Shown here piece by piece: positions 16,201-25,505 of a stretch of 64,000 nucleotides of DNA. Under the pieces are notes generated by a model. That model saw only the letters and a program-made list of their open reading frames with translations, had not been told where the DNA came from and searched no databases. The DNA lies in contig CAUGOD010000007.1 of NCBI GenBank assembly GCA_959601025.1, forward strand, positions 31,508 through 95,507, read 5' to 3'. Position numbers and translations under genes: made by a program. This stretch comes from an uncultured Oscillospiraceae bacterium. GTDB lineage: Bacteria > Bacillota > Clostridia > Oscillospirales > Acutalibacteraceae. Positions within the stretch are counted from its first letter, which is position 1; each line of letters opens with the position of its first letter.

Positions 16201-18258
16201 GTGAAACGAACATTTCGAACCATACGCGGCGTTTTCTGCCGCGGCCTTATCTGCCTGGCGGGGCTTCTTGCCGCCGCGCTGCCCGCGGCGGCGGAGGGAA
16301 CCTCCCGGAGCTATACCTACAACAGCCGTGACGAAGCGGTTCCCACCGCGTCGCCATACCAGCCGGCCGGCGTGTACTATGGAAAGGATATGGGGGTGGA
16401 CGCGCTTGCCGCCCCTCGCGATCTGTATGTGACCGACGCGGGAGAGGTGTACCTCCTTGATTCCGGCAACAGCCGCGTAGTGGTCCTGAACAACGATCTG
16501 GTTCCTTCCCGGGTGATTCAGCCGATCACGGAGGAAGGCGAGCCGCTGACCTTCGGAGAGGCGGCGGGCATTTCGGTCTGTCGGGACGGCCGCATTCTGA
16601 TTTCTGACCGGAAGGGACAGGCGGTGTATGTCCTCGACGCGGAGGGCCGCCGGCTTCGTGTGATCGAGAAGCCGGATTCCGGCGTTATTCCGGAGAATTT
16701 TCAGTTCCAGCCGGTCAAAGCGATGGAGGATTCCGGCGGCATCCTGTATGTGCTGTCCTCGGGAAGCACCAGCGGGGCGCTGCAGTTTGACACGGACGGC
16801 AGCTTCATGGGCTTCTACGGAAGTGAAAAGGTCGACGTGACCGCGGAGGTGCTGGCAAATTATTTCTGGAAAAACATCCTCAGCGACAAGCAGGCGGAAG
16901 GTCTCAGCCGTACCGTGCCGGTGGAATTCGTCAGCTTCTGCATTGATTCCAAGGATTTTATCTTTACCATTCGTAAGGGCAACGAGGTCACCAGCGGCCA
17001 GGTTCGAAAGCTGAACGCGAAGGGTGAGAACGTCCTGGACGACAATACCTTCGGCGACCATACGGACAATATCCAGCTGGTCGACCTCGCTGTGGACGAC
17101 GACGGCTTTATCACGGTACTGGACGGCAGCACCGGCCGCATTTTCCAATACGATCAGGACGGCGGGATGCTGTACGCCTTCGCCGGCAAAGGAGCCCAGG
17201 CCGGCTGCTTCTCCGACCCCAAGGCGGTGGAGACGCTGGGCGACAAGCTGCTGGTGCTGGACGGGGACCGGGGTTCTCTCACCGTTTTTGAACCGACGGC
17301 GTTCGCCCTTGGCATCCGGGAGGCGACGCTACTCTACCGGGACGGCAAATACCAGGACGCCATGGCGCCCTGGCAGCAGGTGCTGGCAAGCGACAACGGC
17401 TATGAGCAGGCCAACCTCGGCATGGGCAAGGCCTATGAGGGGCTCGAAGAGTACCAGACCGCGATGGCCTATTACGTCAAGGGCAACGACAAGGAGCTTT
17501 ACAGCGACGCCTTCGGCGAATACCGTTCGGCCTTTATCCGCCGGTATTTCCCGGTGTTTATTCTTTTGCTGGCGGCGGCGATTGCCGTACCGCTGGTGGT
17601 TACCGGACGGCGAAAGGGTCCCAAGCCGGTGTATGCCGGCGGACGTCCCCCGAAAAAATATCCTCTCTACTGCATGTTTCACCCGTTTGAGGGGTATTCC
17701 GACCTGAAAAATGAGAAGAGCGGCTCCTTCTGGCTGGCAAACGGCATTCTTCTGGCGTTCTTTATCGTCTCCATTCTGACGCGTCAGCTGACCGGCTTTG
17801 CCTTTAACTACAACCGGACCGACCAGTTTAACCTGTGGGTGACGCTCTGTTCCACGATCGGCGTGTTCGTCGCCTTTGTCCTCTGCAACTGGGCGGTGAC
17901 TACCATCCTGGACGGCAAGGGCAAATTCCTGGAGATATGGACGTTCTGCGCTTACGCGCTGCTTCCCTATGTGATCCTGATGGTCGTGGTAGTCGTGCTC
18001 AGCAACGTACTGACCGGGGGAGAGGCCGCTTTCTACAATATGGCGCTGGTCATCACCTACGGCTGGACAGCGATCGCCATGCTGATGGCGATTCGGGAGG
18101 TCCACCAGTATTCGCTGCTGAAAACGGTGGCCACGCTGCTGGTTACCTTCTTTGCCATGCTGGTCGTGGTGGTCATTGTGGCGATTCTTTACAGCGTGTT
18201 CAGCCAGTTTACCAGCTTTATCGCCACGCTGGGAACGGAGATACGAATGCATAGCTGA
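16201..18258 (+). CDS. NHL/beta-propeller + TPR + YIP1-domain membrane protein
   Basis: 685 residues with an unusual build. A signal sequence (LAGLLAAALPAAAEG) ends near residue 33. Residues about 55-365 are repeated beta-propeller blades (AAPRDLYVTDAGEVYLLDSG; GRILISDRKGQAVYVLDAEG; LAVDDDGFITVLDGSTG). Residues 370-430 read as TPR-like helices (ATLLYRDGKYQDAMAPWQQVL). A membrane span follows (FILLLAAAIAVPLVV, ~447) and then a YIP1-type domain with five more hydrophobic segments. GTG 16201 follows GAAAGGAGAG. Adjacent genes encode ABC permeases and a DUF5696 protein; I recall the same gene company in Paenibacillus-like genomes. It may dock or scaffold the importer outside the membrane; function is not established. 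Confidence 0.82.
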   Translation: MKRTFRTIRGVFCRGLICLAGLLAAALPAAAEGTSRSYTYNSRDEAVPTASPYQPAGVYYGKDMGVDALAAPRDLYVTDAGEVYLLDSGNSRVVVLNNDLVPSRVIQPITEEGEPLTFGEAAGISVCRDGRILISDRKGQAVYVLDAEGRRLRVIEKPDSGVIPENFQFQPVKAMEDSGGILYVLSSGSTSGALQFDTDGSFMGFYGSEKVDVTAEVLANYFWKNILSDKQAEGLSRTVPVEFVSFCIDSKDFIFTIRKGNEVTSGQVRKLNAKGENVLDDNTFGDHTDNIQLVDLAVDDDGFITVLDGSTGRIFQYDQDGGMLYAFAGKGAQAGCFSDPKAVETLGDKLLVLDGDRGSLTVFEPTAFALGIREATLLYRDGKYQDAMAPWQQVLASDNGYEQANLGMGKAYEGLEEYQTAMAYYVKGNDKELYSDAFGEYRSAFIRRYFPVFILLLAAAIAVPLVVTGRRKGPKPVYAGGRPPKKYPLYCMFHPFEGYSDLKNEKSGSFWLANGILLAFFIVSILTRQLTGFAFNYNRTDQFNLWVTLCSTIGVFVAFVLCNWAVTTILDGKGKFLEIWTFCAYALLPYVILMVVVVVLSNVLTGGEAAFYNMALVITYGWTAIAMLMAIREVHQYSLLKTVATLLVTFFAMLVVVVIVAILYSVFSQFTSFIATLGTEIRMHS

Positions 18259-18317
18259 CCCGGCGGAGGGGGAGGACTCCTTCAGCCAGTTTCTGCGAAA
18301 GGAAATGGTACCAGGCC

Positions 18318-20555
18318 ATGAAAAGAAAAACCATACCGAAAAGGCGGTGGCTGGCCGGTTTTCTGGCCGTGCTCCTGCTGCTTCCCTTCGCCGTGTCGGC
18401 CGAGCCGGAAACCGAAGAGAAACCGCAGGAAGCATCCGGGCAGACGGCGGCTCCGGCGGACGGCTATGTCCTTTACGCCGAGCAGGGCGAATGGTCTCTG
18501 TATGTCCATGAAAAGGACGCGGTATTCGCCGTACAGGACGAAGAAGGCCGCTTTTGGTACAGCAACCCGCCGGCCTATGAAGAGGACGCCGTGGCCAAGG
18601 GCGACGCGCAAAAGCTGCTCGGCTCCCTGATCCAGATCAATTACGCCGACCGGCTGTCGAACAGAAACGAGCTCAGCAGCCGGAAGGAAAGCGTGGAAAA
18701 GGGGACCGCCTCGGTCCGCCGGATCGACGGCGGCGCCCGGATAGACTTTCTGTTTGAAAGACAGGGCATTACCGTTCCCATCGAAATTCTCCTGCGGGAG
18801 GATGGCGTGGAGGTTTCGGTGGTGACCGCGGAGATTCAGGAGACCGAGGACAATTACCGACTGCTCAGCGTGGAGGTCGCGCCGTATTTCTCGGCCGCCG
18901 CTGCGGAGGAGGAAGGGTACATCCTGGTTCCTGACGGCTCCGGCGCGCTGATTGACTGGAAGGATAACGGCGGCTATGCCGAGGATTACAGCCAATATGT
19001 TTACGGCCGGGACGCTTCCATCACCCAGCTGAAGGCGGGGGACGTCACCGAGACGGTCCGGCTCCCGGTCTTCGGTATGAAGCATGGGGAAACCGGCTTC
19101 ACCGGTATTCTCACCGCCGGCGCTTCCCGCGCGGTTCTCAACGCTTCCGTACAGGGAAAACGCTGTACATACAGCAATGTGTTCGCGGAGTTTGTCTACC
19201 GTGAAACGGATACGGTGCTGGTGGAAAAGAAGAACGAAACGGTCCGCATCGTGGAAACCTCCCATACGGCGGATAAACGGCAGACCGTCCGGTACGTCCT
19301 GACCACCGGCGAGGAAACCTCCTACGTCGGTATGGCCTCTATCTACCGCGAGTACCTTCTGAGCGAGGCGGGAGTGACCCGCCGTTCAGAAGCTGGAGGC
19401 GCCCCGTTGGTGGTGGAGCTTTTCGGCGGGGTCATGGCCCAGCAGTATGTGCTCGGCTTCCCGGTTAAACAGGTTGCGCCGCTGACCACCTTTGAAGACG
19501 CGCAGACCATTCTGAACGCCCTGAAGGAAGCGGGGGTGGATCAGGTTCTCCTGAACTATACCGATTGGAACAAGGACGCCACCGGCGCCGCAATCCAGTC
19601 CTCCCTTAAGCCGGAGGGACGGTTGGGAGGCAGCGGCGGGCTAAGAGAACTGGCCGCTTTGTGCACGGAACGGAACACGCCGCTTTATCTGAACGTGAAC
19701 ACCAACCGCATGGTAAAGAGCGCTTGGGGCTACAACAAGAAAAACGACGCGGCCTCCTCCGTTCAGCGCAATCCCGCCATGCAGTATGAGTATAAACTCA
19801 ACACCGGCGAGGCGCTGGTTTCCTCGCCCACCTTCCTTCTCACCCCTTCCAAGCTTCTCAAGCTGTCGCAGAGCCTGGCGAAGAGCGCGGAAAACTATGA
19901 GATTGCCGGCCTGTCGACTTCCTTCCTGGGCGACGTCCTGTATTCCGACTTCGACCGCAATGCGGTTACCCGGGATCAGGCGGAGACCATTTGGAAGCAA
20001 TCGCTGGAAGCGCTGGCGGCCGGGAAGGGAAGCCTGCTGACGGCGGGCGGCAACGCCTATGCGCTCGCCCATACCCATTTTGTCACCGATGCGCCGACCG
20101 CTTCCAGCCAGTTCCTGATGGAGACCGAAGAGGTTCCCTTCTACCAGATCGTGCTGCACGGCGTCGTGCCGCTGTCCACCGGCTCTCTCAATGAGATGAG
20201 CAGCGCACGGCAGGGCTTCCTCAAGGCCGTGGAAACCGGCAGCAGTTTGAAATACCGCTGGATCGCCCGCAATGAGACCGAACTGATGGAAACGGCGTAT
20301 AACGACGTAATCAGCGCCCGGTATTCGGATTGGTTGGATACGGCGGCCGCGCAGTACGCGGAAGCGGAGGCGCTGCTCAAAGCGGTGGCGGATCAGACCA
20401 TTGTCGGCCATGAGAAGGTGGGGAACAGCGTTTCCCGTACCACCTGGTCCGACGGAACCGTGGTCCTTGTAAATTTCAGCAAAGAAGCGGTTTCGGTGGA
20501 CGGCGCGGAGCTGACGGCGGAGTCCTTCCGCGTGGCAAAGGAGGGAGCAGCTTGA
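18318..20555 (+). CDS. DUF5696 secreted/membrane-attached protein
   Basis: 745 residues with an N-terminal hydrophobic signal (WLAGFLAVLLLLPFAVSAEP, about residues 11-30). The N-terminal half is beta-rich; residues about 390-640 look like a TIM-barrel (AQTILNALKEAGVDQVLLNY, NTPLYLNVNTNRM, ENYEIAGLSTSFLGD), as in glycosidases. Family assignment to DUF5696 is from the overall look and context. ATG 18318 has GAAAGGAAATGG upstream. The stop overlaps the TTG start of the next permease by 4 bp, tying its expression to importer 2. A role in trimming glycan before uptake is inference. Confidence 0.75.
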   Translation: MKRKTIPKRRWLAGFLAVLLLLPFAVSAEPETEEKPQEASGQTAAPADGYVLYAEQGEWSLYVHEKDAVFAVQDEEGRFWYSNPPAYEEDAVAKGDAQKLLGSLIQINYADRLSNRNELSSRKESVEKGTASVRRIDGGARIDFLFERQGITVPIEILLREDGVEVSVVTAEIQETEDNYRLLSVEVAPYFSAAAAEEEGYILVPDGSGALIDWKDNGGYAEDYSQYVYGRDASITQLKAGDVTETVRLPVFGMKHGETGFTGILTAGASRAVLNASVQGKRCTYSNVFAEFVYRETDTVLVEKKNETVRIVETSHTADKRQTVRYVLTTGEETSYVGMASIYREYLLSEAGVTRRSEAGGAPLVVELFGGVMAQQYVLGFPVKQVAPLTTFEDAQTILNALKEAGVDQVLLNYTDWNKDATGAAIQSSLKPEGRLGGSGGLRELAALCTERNTPLYLNVNTNRMVKSAWGYNKKNDAASSVQRNPAMQYEYKLNTGEALVSSPTFLLTPSKLLKLSQSLAKSAENYEIAGLSTSFLGDVLYSDFDRNAVTRDQAETIWKQSLEALAAGKGSLLTAGGNAYALAHTHFVTDAPTASSQFLMETEEVPFYQIVLHGVVPLSTGSLNEMSSARQGFLKAVETGSSLKYRWIARNETELMETAYNDVISARYSDWLDTAAAQYAEAEALLKAVADQTIVGHEKVGNSVSRTTWSDGTVVLVNFSKEAVSVDGAELTAESFRVAKEGAA

Positions 20556-21478
20556 AGAAGCAGAAAAATGCGGCGACCGGCGGTCTGCCTAAACGCACCG
20601 TCATGCAGAAGCGAAACGAGCGCTGGGGCTGGCTGTTTATCCTTCCGTGGTTTATCGGCGCAGTTTATTTCTTCCTGGTGCCGATGGTCCAATCCGGCAT
20701 GTATGCCTTCAGCAAGGTATCCATGATCGGCGGCGCCACGAAATATACCTTCGTCGGGCTGGATAACTTTATTTACCTGTTTACCGTGGACGCCAATTTC
20801 CTGCCGAACCTGAGCGAATCGCTGGGGAAAATGATCTACCAGGTGCCGGTCATCGTGGTTTTCAGTCTGCTGATCGCCATGGTGCTGCGCGGCAAATATG
20901 TAGGGCACACCTTTTTCCGGGCGATGTTCTTTTTCCCGGTGGTGATCGCCTCCGGCGTGGTTATTACCATCCTGCGGGATCAGGTGATGATGACCGGCTC
21001 GGCCACCACCGCGCAGCAGCAGGCGTATATGTTCAGCCTGCCCGCCTTCGACGGCCTGACCGAGCTGTTCGGAATGCCCGAATTCGTCGTGAGCCTGGCG
21101 GACAGCGTAGTAAACGGCTTCTTCGACATCGTTTGGAAGTCGGGGGTGCAGATTATCCTCCTGCTGGCCGCGGTGAACCACATTTCCCCCAGCTCCTACG
21201 AGGCGGCGGACATCGAAGGCGCGACCGCGTGGGAGAAGCTCTGGAAAATCACCATTCCGATGATTTCACCGACGATTCTCGTTGTGCTGATCTATTCCAT
21301 TATCGACTCCTTTACCGACTACAGCAACAAGGTCATGAAGATGATCGACGAGTTCGCCGGCAACATCAATTATGAATACAGCACGACCATCGGCCTGGTT
21401 TACTTTCTGACGATCCTGGTGTTTATCGGCCTGGTCAATTTTGCGATGGGGCGCTTCATCCACTATTCCGTGGACTGA
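20552..21478 (+). CDS. Sugar ABC transporter permease (MalF type), importer 2
   Basis: 308 residues, six hydrophobic segments, EAA-loop motif YEAADIEGATAWEKLWKITIP at about residues 216-236. The TTG start at 20552 overlaps the previous stop (TTGA), with GGAGGGAG just ahead, so it is translationally coupled to the DUF5696 gene. Its MalG-type partner is not next to it but 4 kb downstream at 25506, after two surface-protein genes. It presumably works with that permease and the lipoprotein encoded at 26577. Confidence 0.92.
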   Translation: MKKQKNAATGGLPKRTVMQKRNERWGWLFILPWFIGAVYFFLVPMVQSGMYAFSKVSMIGGATKYTFVGLDNFIYLFTVDANFLPNLSESLGKMIYQVPVIVVFSLLIAMVLRGKYVGHTFFRAMFFFPVVIASGVVITILRDQVMMTGSATTAQQQAYMFSLPAFDGLTELFGMPEFVVSLADSVVNGFFDIVWKSGVQIILLLAAVNHISPSSYEAADIEGATAWEKLWKITIPMISPTILVVLIYSIIDSFTDYSNKVMKMIDEFAGNINYEYSTTIGLVYFLTILVFIGLVNFAMGRFIHYSVD

Positions 21479-21587
21479 TGCTCGTCGGATTGTATAAAGC
21501 GCGTACGCGGGTTCCGCCCGCTTGAAACCCATGGAGCTTCCCGAAAAGGGAATTTCCGCACAGTATTTGAGAAATGGATGGTGCAAC

Positions 21588-22697
21588 ATGAGAAAAGCAG
21601 TTGTCAAAAAGATTCTTTCCCTGCTGTCGGTCATGACGCTTTTGGCTTCGTTCTTCTCTTTCGGCCTGCAGGCTGCGGCGGCGAACGATACGGTAGTGCT
21701 CACGATCGTAAGCAACAGCGACGTCAACCCTCTGATCCGTTTTTATGCCATGAAGGAAAACGGCTTTGACAAAGGCGGCCCCTTCAAGGTGGAATTCGAA
21801 TGGAAGGCCGACATCAAGCGTATGCCCGGTAAGGACGAAATGAACTGCTTTAGCGGTATCTATGAAATGAACAACGATGACGCCAAGACCACAGGGACCC
21901 ACATCACCAAGAGTGTGAATGACTGGGAAAAGACGGGGTTTACGTTCATCAATGTGAAGGGCTGTCTCGATTTGGGGGCCATGATGCCCTATGGCGTTAT
22001 CAACATCGGCATGTGGCATGCCAAGGGAACCCTTGCTATCCGGAATTTCAAGATTACCAATGCCTCCGGTAAGGTGATGTATTCCCTGAACGATGATCCG
22101 GATATCAAAGCCCTGATTAAGAAAAGCCAGGATGAACACTTAAGCAAGTGCACCCTGAAGGATATTGGACTGATTAATCCGACGCCCCTGATTCTGGCAG
22201 CTACCTTCGGCGATGATTCCTACGACGTGCTTGTAACGACGATGGACGGACCGGCAATCACTACTACGACGAAGCATGGCCTGGTGATTGAGGATGATCC
22301 CACCCAGCCGAACAACAGCAAAACCACCACAAAGGCTCCGGATAACAAGACCACCACCGCTGATGCCGGTTCCGTCACCACCGATCCGTCCGCTTCCTCG
22401 GCGACGGATCCCTCGGCTTCTTCGATAACGGATTCCTCCGCCTCTTCGACGGACGGAAGCATGAGCGCGACGACCTCCGGCGCGGCGACCACTACGGGGA
22501 TCAACGGAACCCAGCCGGTTGGCGGAAAGAATACGGAGAAAAAGGGCGGCCTCCCGGTCGGAGCGATTGTGGCGATCGTGATTGTCGCCGTCCTGGTGGC
22601 GGCCGTAGCGGTGCTGTACATCCTCGCCGGAACCGGCAAGGTGAAGCTGCCGTTCAATCTGCCCTTTCTGAACAAGGGCGGCGAGCCGAAGGAATGA
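21588..22697 (+). CDS. Membrane-anchored surface protein with one binding-like module and Ser/Thr linker
   Basis: 369 residues. Signal peptide at residues 1-28 (LLSVMTLLASFFSFGLQAAAA). Residues about 30-185 form one module ending GTLAIRNFKITNASGKVMYS, which matches the end of each repeat in the next gene's product. A 100-residue Thr/Ser/Asp-rich linker follows, then a C-terminal membrane helix (GAIVAIVIVAVLVAAVAVLYI) with a short cytoplasmic tail. ATG 21588 is chosen because the signal peptide starts there. The architecture suits a carbohydrate-binding module held off the membrane on a flexible stalk. No catalytic motif was seen. Confidence 0.75.
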   Translation: MRKAVVKKILSLLSVMTLLASFFSFGLQAAAANDTVVLTIVSNSDVNPLIRFYAMKENGFDKGGPFKVEFEWKADIKRMPGKDEMNCFSGIYEMNNDDAKTTGTHITKSVNDWEKTGFTFINVKGCLDLGAMMPYGVINIGMWHAKGTLAIRNFKITNASGKVMYSLNDDPDIKALIKKSQDEHLSKCTLKDIGLINPTPLILAATFGDDSYDVLVTTMDGPAITTTTKHGLVIEDDPTQPNNSKTTTKAPDNKTTTADAGSVTTDPSASSATDPSASSITDSSASSTDGSMSATTSGAATTTGINGTQPVGGKNTEKKGGLPVGAIVAIVIVAVLVAAVAVLYILAGTGKVKLPFNLPFLNKGGEPKE

Positions 22698-22736
22698 CGG
22701 AGAGCGGCGCAGCCGCGCGTCCCATTTCGGTTAATT

Positions 22737-22768
22737 CCACGGCGGGCGGGGAGCGCTGCCCGCCGTGG
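22737..22768 (+). terminator. Intercistronic GC hairpin
   Basis: CCACGGCGGGC (22737-22747) pairs perfectly with GCCCGCCGTGG (22758-22768). No T-run follows, so it may act as an mRNA-stabilising or attenuating stem between the two surface-protein genes. Confidence 0.6.
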
Positions 22769-22802
22769 TTGAGACAAAAATAAAGAAGGAGTGTGTAGTC
22801 AA

Positions 22803-25337
22803 ATGAGCAATCGCAAAAGCATTAGCAGACCGATAACCGCGCTATTATCCTGTGCGGCGCTGGTTTTCGCGATGCTGATGGTGGTTTTGGCGGTCCCGAT
22901 GGGCAAGGCCAGCGCCAGCAGCGGGTATGTGCCGAAGCGGACGATGAGCATCACGGGCAATTCGTCGGAAGCCGAAGCGAAGATCATCCTGACCGGCGGC
23001 AGTTCGCTGGGCGAAGGCAAAAAACTGACGGTCAAGGGTTATTTCAAGGTAACCGATTTCGGTGTTGTGGACGCCGGACAGGGACCGAAGGTCGAGGTTG
23101 CCAATCAGGCGGAGATCGTCACCGGCAATACCGACGGCTGGGTTCCCTTTGAACAGGAATACACGGCTTCGGATTCTAACTGGCTGGTATTCCATTTCTG
23201 GTATGCCAGCGGCACGCTGTCCCTGGCGGATATCACCTTTATGGATGCGGACGGCAAGGTCGTATATGACATGGCGACCGACTCGAAGCTTATTGCCGGC
23301 GATATTAAGGGATTCCCGACGACTTATGGTATGTGGTATTTCGGCTACTACTCGGGGGCTTCCAATGTTTCCGCGACAATTGATCCTGTGGTAGCGCCTG
23401 CATATGAGCCGGAGCGCACCATTACCATCCATGATGCGGCTCCGCAGGTGAATGCCAAAGCGGCGATTATCCTGAAAACCGCTGAAAGCGGCAAGGAATA
23501 CACCCTGAAGGGCTATTACAAGCTGGATAACTTCGCCAGCCTGAATGATGCGCAGGGCCCGAAGGTGAACCTTGGCGGCATTGCTGTCACCGCCGATACG
23601 GATGGCTGGCAGCCCTTTGAGATTGCGTATGCCGGCGGGTATACCTATTTCGAATTCTGGTATGCGTCGGGTGATCTGTCTCTTGCGGATGTACAGATCG
23701 TTGATCCGGACGGTGCCGTTGTGTATGATCTGGCTACGGATGCGTCTCTGGAGGCGAGAACGGGTTCCACCGCTACCGGCGATCAGGGCAATGCCTGGTG
23801 GTTTGGCGAGTATGCGGGGGCCGCAGGCTACAGCTTCGATGTGGATACTGTAGCCACGACTACCACCACGGAAAGCACGGCGGCTACAACTACGGATACC
23901 TCCAAGGCTACGACCACCACGGAGAGCGCCGTGACTACCACGGAGAGCACCAGCACCGAGACGACCGAACCGACGACAGCGCCTACCGTCCCGGCCGATC
24001 CCTCGGGCTATGTCCCGAACCGCTCGGTTTCTGTTGTGAGCACCACCGACGAAAATCCCACCATGCGTATGTATGTGATGTACGACTACTATATGCTGGA
24101 CGGCCCCTATTATCTGATGGGCAAGGTCAAGGTGGACGGCCTGACGGCGCAGTCTGACGCCGGCGAAGCGAAGAGCTATATCGAATTCGCTTATTCCTAC
24201 ATGGATTCGATAGAGGTCGCCGCCTATACCGAGGATACCGACGGCTGGATCGACCTGAAGGGCAAGGACGGCAAGCTGATTTCCTTTGATAACCTGTCGG
24301 ATGAGACCACGGGCGACCTGGAAATCATTTTTGGCAACAAGGGCGCTGCCGGCGCCTTCTCCGTGGCCGATCTGAAGATCGTTGACGCGGCGGGCAACAT
24401 CGTCTATTCCATGGCGAACGATGTGACCCTGTACGGCAAGGGCGACGTCCGTAAATGCAGCGATTCTCTCTGCATCTGGGACGCTTGGGACGCCGATACC
24501 AACAATCCCACCTCTCAGTTCCCGATCCGTACCCGTGGCGACGCGGAGTATGTTCCGAACAACGTGCTGAGCATCGACGTGCCGGATGGCTCCACGACCA
24601 ATAACCCCATTATCTTTTTGTCCACGAACAACGAACTCTTCACGGCGGGCGAAACCTATACCATCAACGGCCGGATGAAGGTGGACATCACCGGTGAGGT
24701 TGCCAACCGTCTCGGTGAAAGAGCCAACGCCAACTTCGGCGGCCCTGGCTTCAGCCTGCACTACGGCACCACCGGCGGCTGGGTCGCCATCGCGAAGGAT
24801 GACGGCACGCCTGTTACCTTTGTAGGCACGGCGGCGGATAACGAGCAGCGCCTTACCTGGCTGATGTGGTATGCCAACGGCTCCCTGTCTCTGGCGGATA
24901 TTGAGATCACCGACTCCGAGGGCAATGTGGTGTACAGCATGGCGACCGACCCTGCGCTGCAGGAAAACAAGACGATCGGCCAGTGGGGGGGCAGCACCCT
25001 TCTGAGACCGGCGGCCTTTGGTACGGTGGATCAGCTTTCCTTCGGCATCAAGGTGAACGCCAATCCCGTGCAGCACACGGCGGCGGATTATCAGGTCCCG
25101 ACCTTTGAAGAGACGGCGGAGCTTCCCGGCGACGATCCCGTTCCCTCTGTCTCGGATACCGACAGCACGGACAGCACAGGCGGCAACGTCACGGACCCGA
25201 GCGTTGCCGAAGGGACCAACCCGACCAATCCGGGTACCGGCGACAATACCGCTCTCCTGACAGTTGCGGGTCTGGCTGCTGTGCTCGCCCTGGCCGGCGC
25301 GGCGCTCACCCTGCGCAAAAAGGAAAGCGCGAAGTAA
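22803..25337 (+). CDS. Multi-module surface protein with C-terminal NPGTG-type sorting signal
   Basis: 844 residues. Signal peptide at about 1-39. Four repeats begin YVPKRTMSI, YEPERTITI, YVPNRSVSV and YVPNNVLSI, and end GTLSLADITFMDADGKVVYD, GDLSLADVQIVDPDGAVVYD, GAFSVADLKIVDAAGNIVYS and GSLSLADIEITDSEGNVVYS. A Thr/Glu/Ser linker (about 350-395) separates repeats 2 and 3. The C-terminus carries NPGTG, a hydrophobic helix (ALLTVAGLAAVLALAGAAL) and RKKESAK, a classic wall-sorting arrangement. The repeats resemble beta-sandwich carbohydrate-binding modules. ATG 22803 is preferred to GTG 22791, which abuts the GGAG site. It is probably a wall-linked glycan-binding protein feeding importer 2. Confidence 0.78.
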   Translation: MSNRKSISRPITALLSCAALVFAMLMVVLAVPMGKASASSGYVPKRTMSITGNSSEAEAKIILTGGSSLGEGKKLTVKGYFKVTDFGVVDAGQGPKVEVANQAEIVTGNTDGWVPFEQEYTASDSNWLVFHFWYASGTLSLADITFMDADGKVVYDMATDSKLIAGDIKGFPTTYGMWYFGYYSGASNVSATIDPVVAPAYEPERTITIHDAAPQVNAKAAIILKTAESGKEYTLKGYYKLDNFASLNDAQGPKVNLGGIAVTADTDGWQPFEIAYAGGYTYFEFWYASGDLSLADVQIVDPDGAVVYDLATDASLEARTGSTATGDQGNAWWFGEYAGAAGYSFDVDTVATTTTTESTAATTTDTSKATTTTESAVTTTESTSTETTEPTTAPTVPADPSGYVPNRSVSVVSTTDENPTMRMYVMYDYYMLDGPYYLMGKVKVDGLTAQSDAGEAKSYIEFAYSYMDSIEVAAYTEDTDGWIDLKGKDGKLISFDNLSDETTGDLEIIFGNKGAAGAFSVADLKIVDAAGNIVYSMANDVTLYGKGDVRKCSDSLCIWDAWDADTNNPTSQFPIRTRGDAEYVPNNVLSIDVPDGSTTNNPIIFLSTNNELFTAGETYTINGRMKVDITGEVANRLGERANANFGGPGFSLHYGTTGGWVAIAKDDGTPVTFVGTAADNEQRLTWLMWYANGSLSLADIEITDSEGNVVYSMATDPALQENKTIGQWGGSTLLRPAAFGTVDQLSFGIKVNANPVQHTAADYQVPTFEETAELPGDDPVPSVSDTDSTDSTGGNVTDPSVAEGTNPTNPGTGDNTALLTVAGLAAVLALAGAALTLRKKESAK

Positions 25338-25440
25338 TCCGACGGTTTTGAACCGATCCAGCCGGCGAAAAGCTGGCTGAGCGAATCCCTTTACAGCAAA
25401 AACTTCCCTGTTTGCACGATATGCTAGCCCCGTGCCGGCG

Positions 25441-25467
25441 GCCGGGGCCGGATTTTCCGGCCCCGGC
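25441..25467 (+). terminator. Intercistronic GC hairpin
   Basis: GCCGGGGCCGGA (25441-25452) and TCCGGCCCCGGC (25456-25467) form a 12-bp stem with a TTT loop. The tail is GCGGCGCGGCGTTTTCC, so termination would be partial. With the hairpin at 22737 it brackets the surface-protein gene. Confidence 0.6.
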
Positions 25468-25505
25468 GCGGCGCGGCGTTTTCCGGAAAGGACGGGACAT
25501 AACCA

